A DNA stretch of 64,000 bases from QZLE01 sp033852075 (GTDB lineage: Bacteria; Pseudomonadota; Gammaproteobacteria; QZLD01): NCBI GenBank assembly GCA_033852075.1, contig JAWSVC010000015.1, positions 244,579 to 308,578 of the forward strand. Direction: 5' to 3'. Positions 44,812 through 52,175 of this stretch are shown here, one piece after another. How positions within the stretch are numbered: position 1 is the stretch's first letter; each line of letters starts with the position of its first letter. The position numbers and the translations under genes are program-made. The notes beneath the pieces were generated by a model. It searched no databases. It was not told where the DNA came from and saw nothing but the letters and a program-made list of their open reading frames with translations.

Positions 44812-46761
44812 TTAGTGTTTGGTTCCTGACTCAGCAGATGCATCAATATCTTCTTTCTCACCGTTATCGTTAACATTAACGGTAGCTTTTTCAGCATTGC
44901 TATCATCATTTCCATTACCTGAATCACCATTTCCATTCCAGCCCTCAGGCTCAGATACAGGTAAACCATCCATAATTTCTTTAACCTGCTTTTGATCCAG
45001 AGTTTCATATTTCATTAATGCATCGGACATGGCATGAAGTTTATCAATATTATCAGTAAGAATCTTTTTAGCCTTATCATAATTATCATCAAGAATCTTT
45101 CTTACTTCTTCATCGATAAGCTTCATTGTAGCACTGGAGATTGTCTGATTTTGTGACACTGAGTGCCCTAAAAACACTTCTTCCTGATTATCACCAAATG
45201 CCTGTGGACCTAAGTTTGAAAGACCCCACTTGGTTACCATATTGCGGGCTAATTCAGTAGCACGCTTAATATCATTTGAAGCACCTGTGGTTACAGATTC
45301 TTCTCCAAAGATCATCTCTTCTGCAATCCTACCGCCATAAAGCGATACTATCTGGCCATTAAGACTCTGCCTGCTGGCACTGAATTTATCCTGCTCAGGC
45401 AAGAAAAAGGTAACACCCAAAGCTCTACCACGAGGAATAATTGTTACCTTATGAATAGGATCATGACTTGGGGTTAAATACCCGACAATAGCATGACCTG
45501 ATTCATGGTAAGCAGTATTACGTTTTTCATCTTCGCTCATAACCATTGAACGACGCTCTGCTCCCATCATGATCTTGTCTTTGGCCTTTTCAAAATCATC
45601 CATATCTACTACACGTTTATTTTTACGTGCAGCAAACAAAGCAGCTTCATTAACAACGTTAGCAAGATCAGCACCAGAGAATCCTGGTGTCCCGCGTGCA
45701 ATAACTTTGGGTTCAACATCATCCGCAAGCGGTACTTTGCGCATATGTACCTTAAGGATCTGCTCACGTCCTTTAATATCTGGCAACGGAACAACTACTT
45801 GTCTATCAAAGCGTCCTGGTCGTAATAAAGCCGGATCAAGCACATCTGGACGGTTAGTAGCTGCAATAACAATTACACCTTCATTACCTTCAAAACCATC
45901 CATTTCAACAAGTAGCTGGTTAAGGGTCTGTTCGCGCTCGTCATGACCACCACCAAGACCAGCACCACGATGACGACCCACAGCATCAATCTCATCAATA
46001 AATATGATACATGGAGATTGCTTCTTGGCCTGTTCAAACATATCACGTACACGCGATGCACCTACACCAACAAACATCTCAACAAAATCTGAACCGGATA
46101 TAGTAAAGAAAGGAACCTTAGCTTCACCAGCAATTGCTTTGGCCAATAGAGTCTTACCAGTACCTGGAGATCCAACCATCAAAACACCACGAGGAATCTT
46201 TCCACCAAGACGTTGAAATTTGCCGGGATCTCTTAAGAATTCAACCAGCTCACCAACCTCTTCTTTGGCCTCATCAGCACCAGCTACATCATTAAAGCTT
46301 ACCTTGACCTGATCTTCATTTAAAAGGCGAGCTTTACTTTTACCAAATGAAAAGGCTCCGCCTTTTCCACCTCCACCGCCTTGCATTTGGCGCATGAAGA
46401 AGATCCACACACCTACGATTACAATTATTGGTAACCATGAAACTAAAATATGCATGAAGATGCTTGATTCTTCCGAATCTTGCCCTTTGATAGTTACATT
46501 GTTATCTGATAGTTGTCCAATAAGCCAACCATTATCGGTTTCAGGAGAAAAGGTTTTATACCTAGTTCCATCTTTCCGCATTACCAGAATATCACTATCC
46601 TCAATAATAACTTCCGAAATATTATTTTGTCTCAAATCAGTTAACAACTCTGAATATGGACGCTCAGAAGCTCCCATACCGTCTTGAAAACTACTAAAGA
46701 TCATCATTAACACAACTGCTACAACGATCCACAATAAAACTATTCTTGCCTTATCACTCAA
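44812..46761 (-). CDS. ftsH: ATP-dependent zinc metalloprotease FtsH
   Basis: FtsH is the membrane-anchored AAA protease that degrades misfolded membrane proteins and regulators such as LpxC and sigma-32. The 649-residue protein has two membrane helices (about 7-24 and 102-122), Walker A GSPGTGKT (about 197-204), Walker B IIFIDEIDAVG, the second region of homology (RPGRFDRQV) and the zinc site HESGH. The start is TTG (46759-46761) with AGAGG nine bases before it. The C-terminal tail is acidic and Asn/Gly-rich (GWNGNGDSGNGNDD). It follows rlmE after 39 bases. Confidence 0.97.
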   Translation of the reverse strand: MSDKARIVLLWIVVAVVLMMIFSSFQDGMGASERPYSELLTDLRQNNISEVIIEDSDILVMRKDGTRYKTFSPETDNGWLIGQLSDNNVTIKGQDSEESSIFMHILVSWLPIIVIVGVWIFFMRQMQGGGGGKGGAFSFGKSKARLLNEDQVKVSFNDVAGADEAKEEVGELVEFLRDPGKFQRLGGKIPRGVLMVGSPGTGKTLLAKAIAGEAKVPFFTISGSDFVEMFVGVGASRVRDMFEQAKKQSPCIIFIDEIDAVGRHRGAGLGGGHDEREQTLNQLLVEMDGFEGNEGVIVIAATNRPDVLDPALLRPGRFDRQVVVPLPDIKGREQILKVHMRKVPLADDVEPKVIARGTPGFSGADLANVVNEAALFAARKNKRVVDMDDFEKAKDKIMMGAERRSMVMSEDEKRNTAYHESGHAIVGYLTPSHDPIHKVTIIPRGRALGVTFFLPEQDKFSASRQSLNGQIVSLYGGRIAEEMIFGEESVTTGASNDIKRATELARNMVTKWGLSNLGPQAFGDNQEEVFLGHSVSQNQTISSATMKLIDEEVRKILDDNYDKAKKILTDNIDKLHAMSDALMKYETLDQKQVKEIMDGLPVSEPEGWNGNGDSGNGNDDSNAEKATVNVNDNGEKEDIDASAESGTKH

Positions 46762-46800
46762 GGTTTTGTACCTCTATTTTTTTGATGCATCCTATGCATT

Positions 46801-47424
46801 TTAATCTATCTTACGATTTCTAGCCACATAATATACCTCTCGACTTCTCGGTCTTGAAGCCTTTGGCTTTCTGGTATACACCTTTGTAAACGATTTTTGC
46901 AAATCTTTCATCGTTTCCTGAAAGCCTTCTCCTTGAAATACCTTAGCTATAAAATCACCACCTGGCTTAAGTGTTTCTTTAGCTAATTCTATTGCCAATT
47001 CCACTAAATACATTGCTCTTGGCTGATCTACTCCACTATGACCACTCATATTGGGTGCCATATCTGAGACAACCACATCAACCTTTCTGTTTCCAATTAT
47101 TTCCAAAAGTTGATGAAAAACATCATCTTCACGAAAATCCCCCTGAATTGAAGTAACTCCAGGAATAGTATCCATTGGTAATATATCAAGACCAATAACA
47201 TCCCCCTTTTCGCCTACGACCTCTGCAATATATTGAGACCATGCTCCCGGAGCCGCCCCAAGATCAATTACTAACATACCTGGCTTAAATAATTTATCTT
47301 TTTGCTGGAGCTCTTTAAGTTTATATACAGCTCGTGAGCGATAACCTTCTTTTTTAGCCATCTCGACGTATTCATCATCAAAATGTTCTTTGAGCCATGC
47401 CCCGCTTGATTTACTTCTTGCCAT
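46801..47424 (-). CDS. rlmE: 23S rRNA (uridine(2552)-2'-O)-methyltransferase RlmE
   Basis: RlmE (FtsJ/RrmJ) methylates U2552 in the A-loop of 23S rRNA at a late step of 50S assembly. The 207-residue protein contains the SAM-binding VIDLGAAPGAWSQY, the DVVVSDMAPNMSGH segment with a catalytic Asp, and the KVFQGEGFQE and KPKASRPRSREVYYVA endings. The K-D-K-E catalytic set is present. It is the first gene of the rlmE-ftsH pair, divergent from yhbY as in many proteobacteria. Confidence 0.97.
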   Translation of the reverse strand: MARSKSSGAWLKEHFDDEYVEMAKKEGYRSRAVYKLKELQQKDKLFKPGMLVIDLGAAPGAWSQYIAEVVGEKGDVIGLDILPMDTIPGVTSIQGDFREDDVFHQLLEIIGNRKVDVVVSDMAPNMSGHSGVDQPRAMYLVELAIELAKETLKPGGDFIAKVFQGEGFQETMKDLQKSFTKVYTRKPKASRPRSREVYYVARNRKID

Positions 47425-47540
47425 TTAAAGCCTTGATTTAAAATTTATTCCACTTATCACTTAGCAATGATAGAATCTGCGCCTATTTTAAACTAATCTG
47501 CATCTTTTTGCTGACAAATTATCATCTTACAGGAATAAAA

Positions 47541-47843
47541 ATGGAATCATTGTCACAGGCACAAAAAAAACACCTTAAAAAACTAGGCCACCATCTTGAT
47601 CCAGTTGTAAGACTTGGCAATGCAGGCCTTACAGAAGCGGTGTTAAAAGAGATTCATATTGCTATTGATCACCATGAATTAATCAAAGTAAAAATTCCAG
47701 CTGAGCGAGAACAAAGAAAAGAGATTGCGGCTAAAATCTGTGAAGAAACCAATGCATTCCTGATCAATAGCATTGGACATATCATTCTTATATTTAAACG
47801 CAATCACGGCAATCCCAAGATAGAATTACCTAAAAAGAAATAA
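47541..47843 (+). CDS. yhbY: Ribosome-associated CRM-domain RNA-binding protein YhbY
   Basis: YhbY is a small CRM-fold protein that binds pre-50S particles. The 100-residue product has KKHLKKLGHHLDPVVRLGNA, LTEAVLKEIHIAIDHHELIK and the GxxI/L end IGHIILIFKRNHGNPKIELP. The start is ATG 47541 with AGGA nine bases before; the open frame upstream of it has no such site. Divergent from rlmE (116 bases between starts), the usual pairing. It is convergent with the porin-like gene, 24 bases away. Confidence 0.95.
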   Translation: MESLSQAQKKHLKKLGHHLDPVVRLGNAGLTEAVLKEIHIAIDHHELIKVKIPAEREQRKEIAAKICEETNAFLINSIGHIILIFKRNHGNPKIELPKKK

Positions 47844-47867
47844 TAATTATTAATCGATGTTCTTCAT

Positions 47868-49094
47868 CTAAAAGGAATATGTAACCTCTACCTCAAACAA
47901 ATTCCATTTTTCTTTTATGCCGTCAGGATTATATTTTGTAGAAACTTCCATTGATCCATTATAGTGCGAAAACGCACTCTTAATCACCCAATTTTGATTA
48001 AAGGCATAATCCATCGTTATCTGCATTACTCTTTGGCTTTTACTTTCATAGGATTTTACATGTTCCCTAATTACGTTCTTGGTATAACCCAAAGCCAAAC
48101 CAGATGAAAACTTAGGCGTAAAATCATATGTTCCTCTAACCAGATAATCATTAGAGCGTCCTCGCAAAAGAGGCCCGTCATAAAAAACTGGACCTAGCGA
48201 AGACTGAATCTTCAAATCCTGGTCGAATTTAGCTGTTCCCAAAGTTACTGACAGTTTAAAGTTTTCAAATAACTTAGAGACAATAAGTTGATGATATCTA
48301 TTGCTATTGCAATAAATATAAGTATGAATGGTCTGTGCGGGCATATGAACAGCCTGCGGAGGGTCACCGACACTGATAGTCATCGGTGGCACATCTTCAC
48401 TATAATCAAGATCAAATTGAAGCTTCATGGTTGAATAGGTAACACTAATATCCCTATCTCCAGATATCCATTTTAAACGCAATACATGATTGAAATACTT
48501 TTTATAGCTGGCACTAAAATCCTGGCGACCAAAATCAAAAGCCTTTTCAACATCAACTTCAGGACACAGATACCCAAGATTTATTTCAAAATCACCAACA
48601 TGAGTCATAAACAAGGCATCAAAAACAACACCCTGAGAACGCAAGAGTAAATTTCTAGCAGCATATCCTTCTAATGGATAATTTCTTGTAGTTGGAATAT
48701 CTGTTGTATCCATCGTACCATACGGAGTTTTTATTTGCCCCAACCTAAACTGCAAATCAAAATTTGATCTATTAATAATATTTGCACCTAGCAACAGGTA
48801 ATCCAAGGCCAGCTTTTCTTCATTAACCGGCGCATCACCAACATCTCTCGAAATTGCCTGCCCCATTGTAAACCAACGCCCAGATGAATAATTGTAATTT
48901 ATGGCAGTCTCATAAAAATCAATAGAGCCATCTAAAGAGTCAGAATCAATAGCATTATTACCTGTAGTACGATAATAACCAGAAGCTACATATCCATGAA
49001 TTTCAACTGGGCCAATATCATATGAATTTGCTGTTCCACAAACGAGCAAAATAGAGTACACAACAAATATAATTCTATTCAAAGGAGATAACAT
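47868..49094 (-). CDS. Porin-like outer-membrane beta-barrel (second copy)
   Basis: The 408-residue protein has a signal peptide (cleavage after NSY or nearby), then IHGYVASGYYRTTGNNAIDS, strikingly like the start of the mature barrel at 18941-20206, a similar YETAINYNYSSGRWFTMGQ segment and the C-terminal FEVEVTYSF. It is therefore a paralogue of that porin, clearly diverged. The ATG has GGGGG at 49104-49108 and lies inside the upstream gene, overlapping it by 20 bases. Substrate unknown. Confidence 0.82.
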   Translation of the reverse strand: MLSPLNRIIFVVYSILLVCGTANSYDIGPVEIHGYVASGYYRTTGNNAIDSDSLDGSIDFYETAINYNYSSGRWFTMGQAISRDVGDAPVNEEKLALDYLLLGANIINRSNFDLQFRLGQIKTPYGTMDTTDIPTTRNYPLEGYAARNLLLRSQGVVFDALFMTHVGDFEINLGYLCPEVDVEKAFDFGRQDFSASYKKYFNHVLRLKWISGDRDISVTYSTMKLQFDLDYSEDVPPMTISVGDPPQAVHMPAQTIHTYIYCNSNRYHQLIVSKLFENFKLSVTLGTAKFDQDLKIQSSLGPVFYDGPLLRGRSNDYLVRGTYDFTPKFSSGLALGYTKNVIREHVKSYESKSQRVMQITMDYAFNQNWVIKSAFSHYNGSMEVSTKYNPDGIKEKWNLFEVEVTYSF

Positions 49095-49518
49095 TAATAC
49101 CCCCTTGTTTATTTTTATTCAAAAACGAACTGGAAACATAACCTGCAGAACCAGGAGTATTCCTGACTAATTCCAGCACTTCTTTTTCGCTTGCGGCTAA
49201 GGTATACCCTCTTCCAAAACCTGTGAATTTAACCCTATCCCAATAACGACTTAACTCTTTTGGAGTAACATTGAGAAAATTACGACAAAGTTTTATATGC
49301 GGAAATGAATTTTGTGGAAGCATAATAACTTTTACGGGGCTATCAGAATTCCAAAAACGTCTACGCCCTAAATAAACCGCTTCAATATAACGTCTATTTA
49401 ATGTACTTGTATCGACATTAGAATTAACAATAAGCACCAAGCCTCCTGATTCACCATAAACAGCAACAGGCAGTGCAATAGTCAAAATCAATAAAATACG
49501 GCTTATATATCGCTTAAT
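49075..49518 (-). CDS. Secreted mini phosphate-binding (PstS-like) protein (second copy)
   Basis: This is the paralogue of the gene at 18535-18957: YIEAVYLGRRRFWNSDSPV, the basic VKVIMLPQNSFPHIKLCRN and NTPGSAGYVSS occupy the same positions as their counterparts there. The best open frame without an ATG begins at TTG 49491, but then the signal peptide would lack its basic end. Reading further up gives IKRYISRILLILTIALPV, a perfect signal n-region, from an ATT at 49516-49518 with GGGAA eight bases before; I annotate this as likely start. Overlaps the porin gene by 20 bases. Confidence 0.72.
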   Translation of the reverse strand: MKRYISRILLILTIALPVAVYGESGGLVLIVNSNVDTSTLNRRYIEAVYLGRRRFWNSDSPVKVIMLPQNSFPHIKLCRNFLNVTPKELSRYWDRVKFTGFGRGYTLAASEKEVLELVRNTPGSAGYVSSSFLNKNKQGGINVISFE

Positions 49519-49804
49519 ATCGGTATTCCCAAAATAATGAAACGTTCAGTTATTTTTCTATGGTTATAATACCAGTATTTTAAAGTTTTTGTTGCCTTAC
49601 TTTACTTTCTATTTATGACAACAGATTTAAACGGGTTTTTTTACAATATTAGGATGTTATAAGATGTACAGCAATTGTACTTTTGACTATTTTTTCATCA
49701 TTTATTTATTTTAACCAACAAATAATTTATGTACTTAAGTACAATTGTTAATACAATTCCTATTGATAATATATTGTTAGATAAAAATAAAATAAGGAAA
49801 TACC
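49519..49804. other. Divergent control region with GTAC palindromes
   Basis: The interval between the mini-PstS gene and the esterase gene is AT-rich and without genes. It contains GTACAGCAATTGTAC (49666-49680), a five-base inverted repeat with a five-base spacer, and GTACTTAAGTAC (49731-49742), a perfect 12-base palindrome just upstream of the esterase promoter. These could be operator sites for an unknown regulator. Confidence 0.5.
49745..49772 (+). promoter_or_regulatory. Candidate sigma-70 promoter of the first secreted esterase
   Basis: TTGTTA (49745-49750) and TAATAT (49767-49772) are spaced by 16 bases, about 33 bases before the ATG at 49805. The GTACTTAAGTAC palindrome ends three bases upstream of the -35. 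Confidence 0.5.
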
Positions 49805-51895
49805 ATGAAACAATATATTTATGCAGCACTATCAATATTATTATTTTTCTGCGCACCATTTGCTCATGCCACGTGGCAAGATGACCAAGTAATTGGAGGA
49901 ATAACCGTAGATGTATATGTTCCAAATACTACGCCAAAGCTAAACAACAAAAGAGCCTTAATGGTTACTATGCATTCTTGTGGAGGAGAATCAGCACAAA
50001 TATCAATGCGAGAATCTGCAAATTGGCCACCAACAGCAGATGAATACGGAATGGTTGTTGCGGTTCCACTGGTACCTGAAGACGGGGAATACGGTGTAGG
50101 ATGCTGGAATGTAATTGGAGAAAACCAAACAAAAGAAAGCCATGCCAATAAAAAACTACTGGCAATGATAGATGAGCTTATTAATACTGAAGAACTTAAT
50201 ATTGATCCCAAACAAATATACTTAACCGGTCTATCTGCTGGTGCAGGTCAATCAATTGTTACCAGCTGTGTAGCACCCGATGTAATTGCAGGTTTTGGAG
50301 TTGTAAATGGTCCAACACTTGGAATTCAAACACCTGATGACAAATCACCTACTAAAGAATCTGTCACACGATTATGTGAAAAGTTTGCCGGGACAGATAA
50401 AGCTCATTTCAATACCCAAATAGCTTCCATATTACGTGGCACACAAGACCCATTTCCTGAAAAATTCACTGAAGCAAGTGCCTATGCAATGTCACAGATG
50501 TATGGGGCTGAATATCCATCAGTAAATGAAGAAACTATTCCAGATAGAGGAACCAAAATAGCATCTGTACTAAATGGAAAAGAAGTCATAAGCATAATTG
50601 AGGTCGAAGGTCTTGGTCACTTATGGCCTGCAGGCCAAGGGACATCAGGCGGTGGCAATATGGACCATTCTACAATCAACTACCCTGCTTATATTACAAA
50701 ATGGTTTTTTGATAACAACAGAAGAGTAAATGCATCTAATCCATATGACTATACAGTTAAAGTTAATGAATACTCAATTGAGATATCAGGATATATCCAA
50801 TCTGATGATATCGCTATTAATACCATACTTAGTAATCTAGATGCCGGTATCTCATATGAATCTCAAATAGCAGAGGTTAATGATAACCATGATTTCATAA
50901 TCACATACGACAATCTAACCGATGGCGAGCACAAATTAATCATCAATGTATGCGATATAAATACAGATGAATGCTATGGTGACTTACAACTCCTGAACGT
51001 TGGCAACACCCCAGATTCTGCTCCTGAAATTACTCTTATTGGTGATAACCCTCTCACCATAATACAAGGTGAAGAATATATCGAACCTGGATACCAGGCA
51101 TTTGATAAAGAAGATGGAGACATTACAGATAATGTAACCATTTTTAATAATATTGATACAAATACACCTGATACCTATAGCGTTGTTTACAATGTTATTG
51201 ATAGCGCCGGAAATTCAGCTCCACAGATTACCAGGCAGGTTATCGTTAAAGAATCTGAATGCTCTGAATACACAGACACTCTTATTAACCATGAAACTGC
51301 GGGACGCGTATATTCTAAAACTACAGGCGGATGGTGGTGGATACCTGCAACTACAACATGGTACTTAAGCTCTACTGATGAAAGTCTTGGAACCGATGGA
51401 GAAAAAGTTATAACTATAAGTTTAACTGATGGACAAGATTATAAACTAGGAACATGTCCTGGCCCTGATACAGAGGCCCCGGTAATAACTCTTATTGGAG
51501 ATAATCCACTTGAAATTAAACTTGGTTCAACTTATTCAGAGCCTGGAGCAACGGCCACTGATAATAATGATGGAGATATCTCCAGCAATATCGTGATTAA
51601 AAGTAATGTTGATACTTCAACAGTCGGTACATACACAGTTACATACGATGTAATTGATACTGCCGGCAATCAAGCAACTACTGTTACCAGACAAGTTAAT
51701 GTTGTGGAAGCAAGTATTGAAGAGTGTTTTACCAGCACTAACGCCGAACACGTTTCTGCCGGAAGAGCATACAAGCTCTATAATATCTTGATTTATTCAA
51801 CTGGAGGAAAGGACTATCTTGGTTTCTCAACAGCTACTACCTCATTAAAAGAAGTTGAAGCAGGTGTTTGGGAGAAAGTAACAAGCTGTAACTAA
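49805..51895 (+). CDS. Secreted PHB-depolymerase-like esterase with DUF5011 domains
   Basis: The 696-residue protein starts at an ATG with AAGGAA before it and has a signal peptide ending in AHA (residue 22). Residues about 25-300 are an esterase of the polyhydroxybutyrate depolymerase / feruloyl esterase type: oxyanion part TMHSCGGESAQ, nucleophile GLSAGAG (Ser144), and the likely His in GLGHLWPAGQG. From about 310 come an Ig-like linker, two DUF5011 (HYR-like) domains (about 407-482 and 558-634, each ITLIGDNPL...SAGN/TAGN) and, after each, a Cys-bounded module with N-H-x-x-A-G-R-x-Y (about 485-555 and 638-696), probably polymer-binding. A second, shorter relative lies at 55214. Confidence 0.87.
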   Translation: MKQYIYAALSILLFFCAPFAHATWQDDQVIGGITVDVYVPNTTPKLNNKRALMVTMHSCGGESAQISMRESANWPPTADEYGMVVAVPLVPEDGEYGVGCWNVIGENQTKESHANKKLLAMIDELINTEELNIDPKQIYLTGLSAGAGQSIVTSCVAPDVIAGFGVVNGPTLGIQTPDDKSPTKESVTRLCEKFAGTDKAHFNTQIASILRGTQDPFPEKFTEASAYAMSQMYGAEYPSVNEETIPDRGTKIASVLNGKEVISIIEVEGLGHLWPAGQGTSGGGNMDHSTINYPAYITKWFFDNNRRVNASNPYDYTVKVNEYSIEISGYIQSDDIAINTILSNLDAGISYESQIAEVNDNHDFIITYDNLTDGEHKLIINVCDINTDECYGDLQLLNVGNTPDSAPEITLIGDNPLTIIQGEEYIEPGYQAFDKEDGDITDNVTIFNNIDTNTPDTYSVVYNVIDSAGNSAPQITRQVIVKESECSEYTDTLINHETAGRVYSKTTGGWWWIPATTTWYLSSTDESLGTDGEKVITISLTDGQDYKLGTCPGPDTEAPVITLIGDNPLEIKLGSTYSEPGATATDNNDGDISSNIVIKSNVDTSTVGTYTVTYDVIDTAGNQATTVTRQVNVVEASIEECFTSTNAEHVSAGRAYKLYNILIYSTGGKDYLGFSTATTSLKEVEAGVWEKVTSCN

Positions 51896-51902
51896 CTTTT
51901 TA

Positions 51903-51951
51903 TCTATCCATCCCTCAGCTCTTATCAAATAAGAGTTGGGGGGAGAGATAG
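51903..51951 (+). terminator. Hairpin after the first secreted esterase gene
   Basis: CAGCTCTTAT and ATAAGAGTTG pair around CAA, extended by CCC/GGG and CTATC/GATAG at the base, giving a long stem just after the stop at 51895. Only a weak T run follows, so it may be a terminator or a stabilising stem. Confidence 0.6.
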
Positions 51952-52175
51952 CCCATCTTTGGTTAGGTATTACAGAATTTCCTTACTTGAAGCAGCACAA
52001 ATCCCATCTTTATTACATCTTTGCGTATCAATTGATATTTCAGACATTGCAAATTCTCCTGCAAGTAATTTGCTAAAAATCATGTCCTCTCAAAACTACT
52101 TGTTCAACCAACTATCATGAATACATAAATTAAATTTGATGAATATTAATAATTCTTAACTTAAACCATAACTAC

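Noticed and set aside
51903..52175. Small RNA after the first esterase gene
   Set aside because: Only one hairpin at the gene end is seen; no promoter or T-rich terminator supports a separate RNA.
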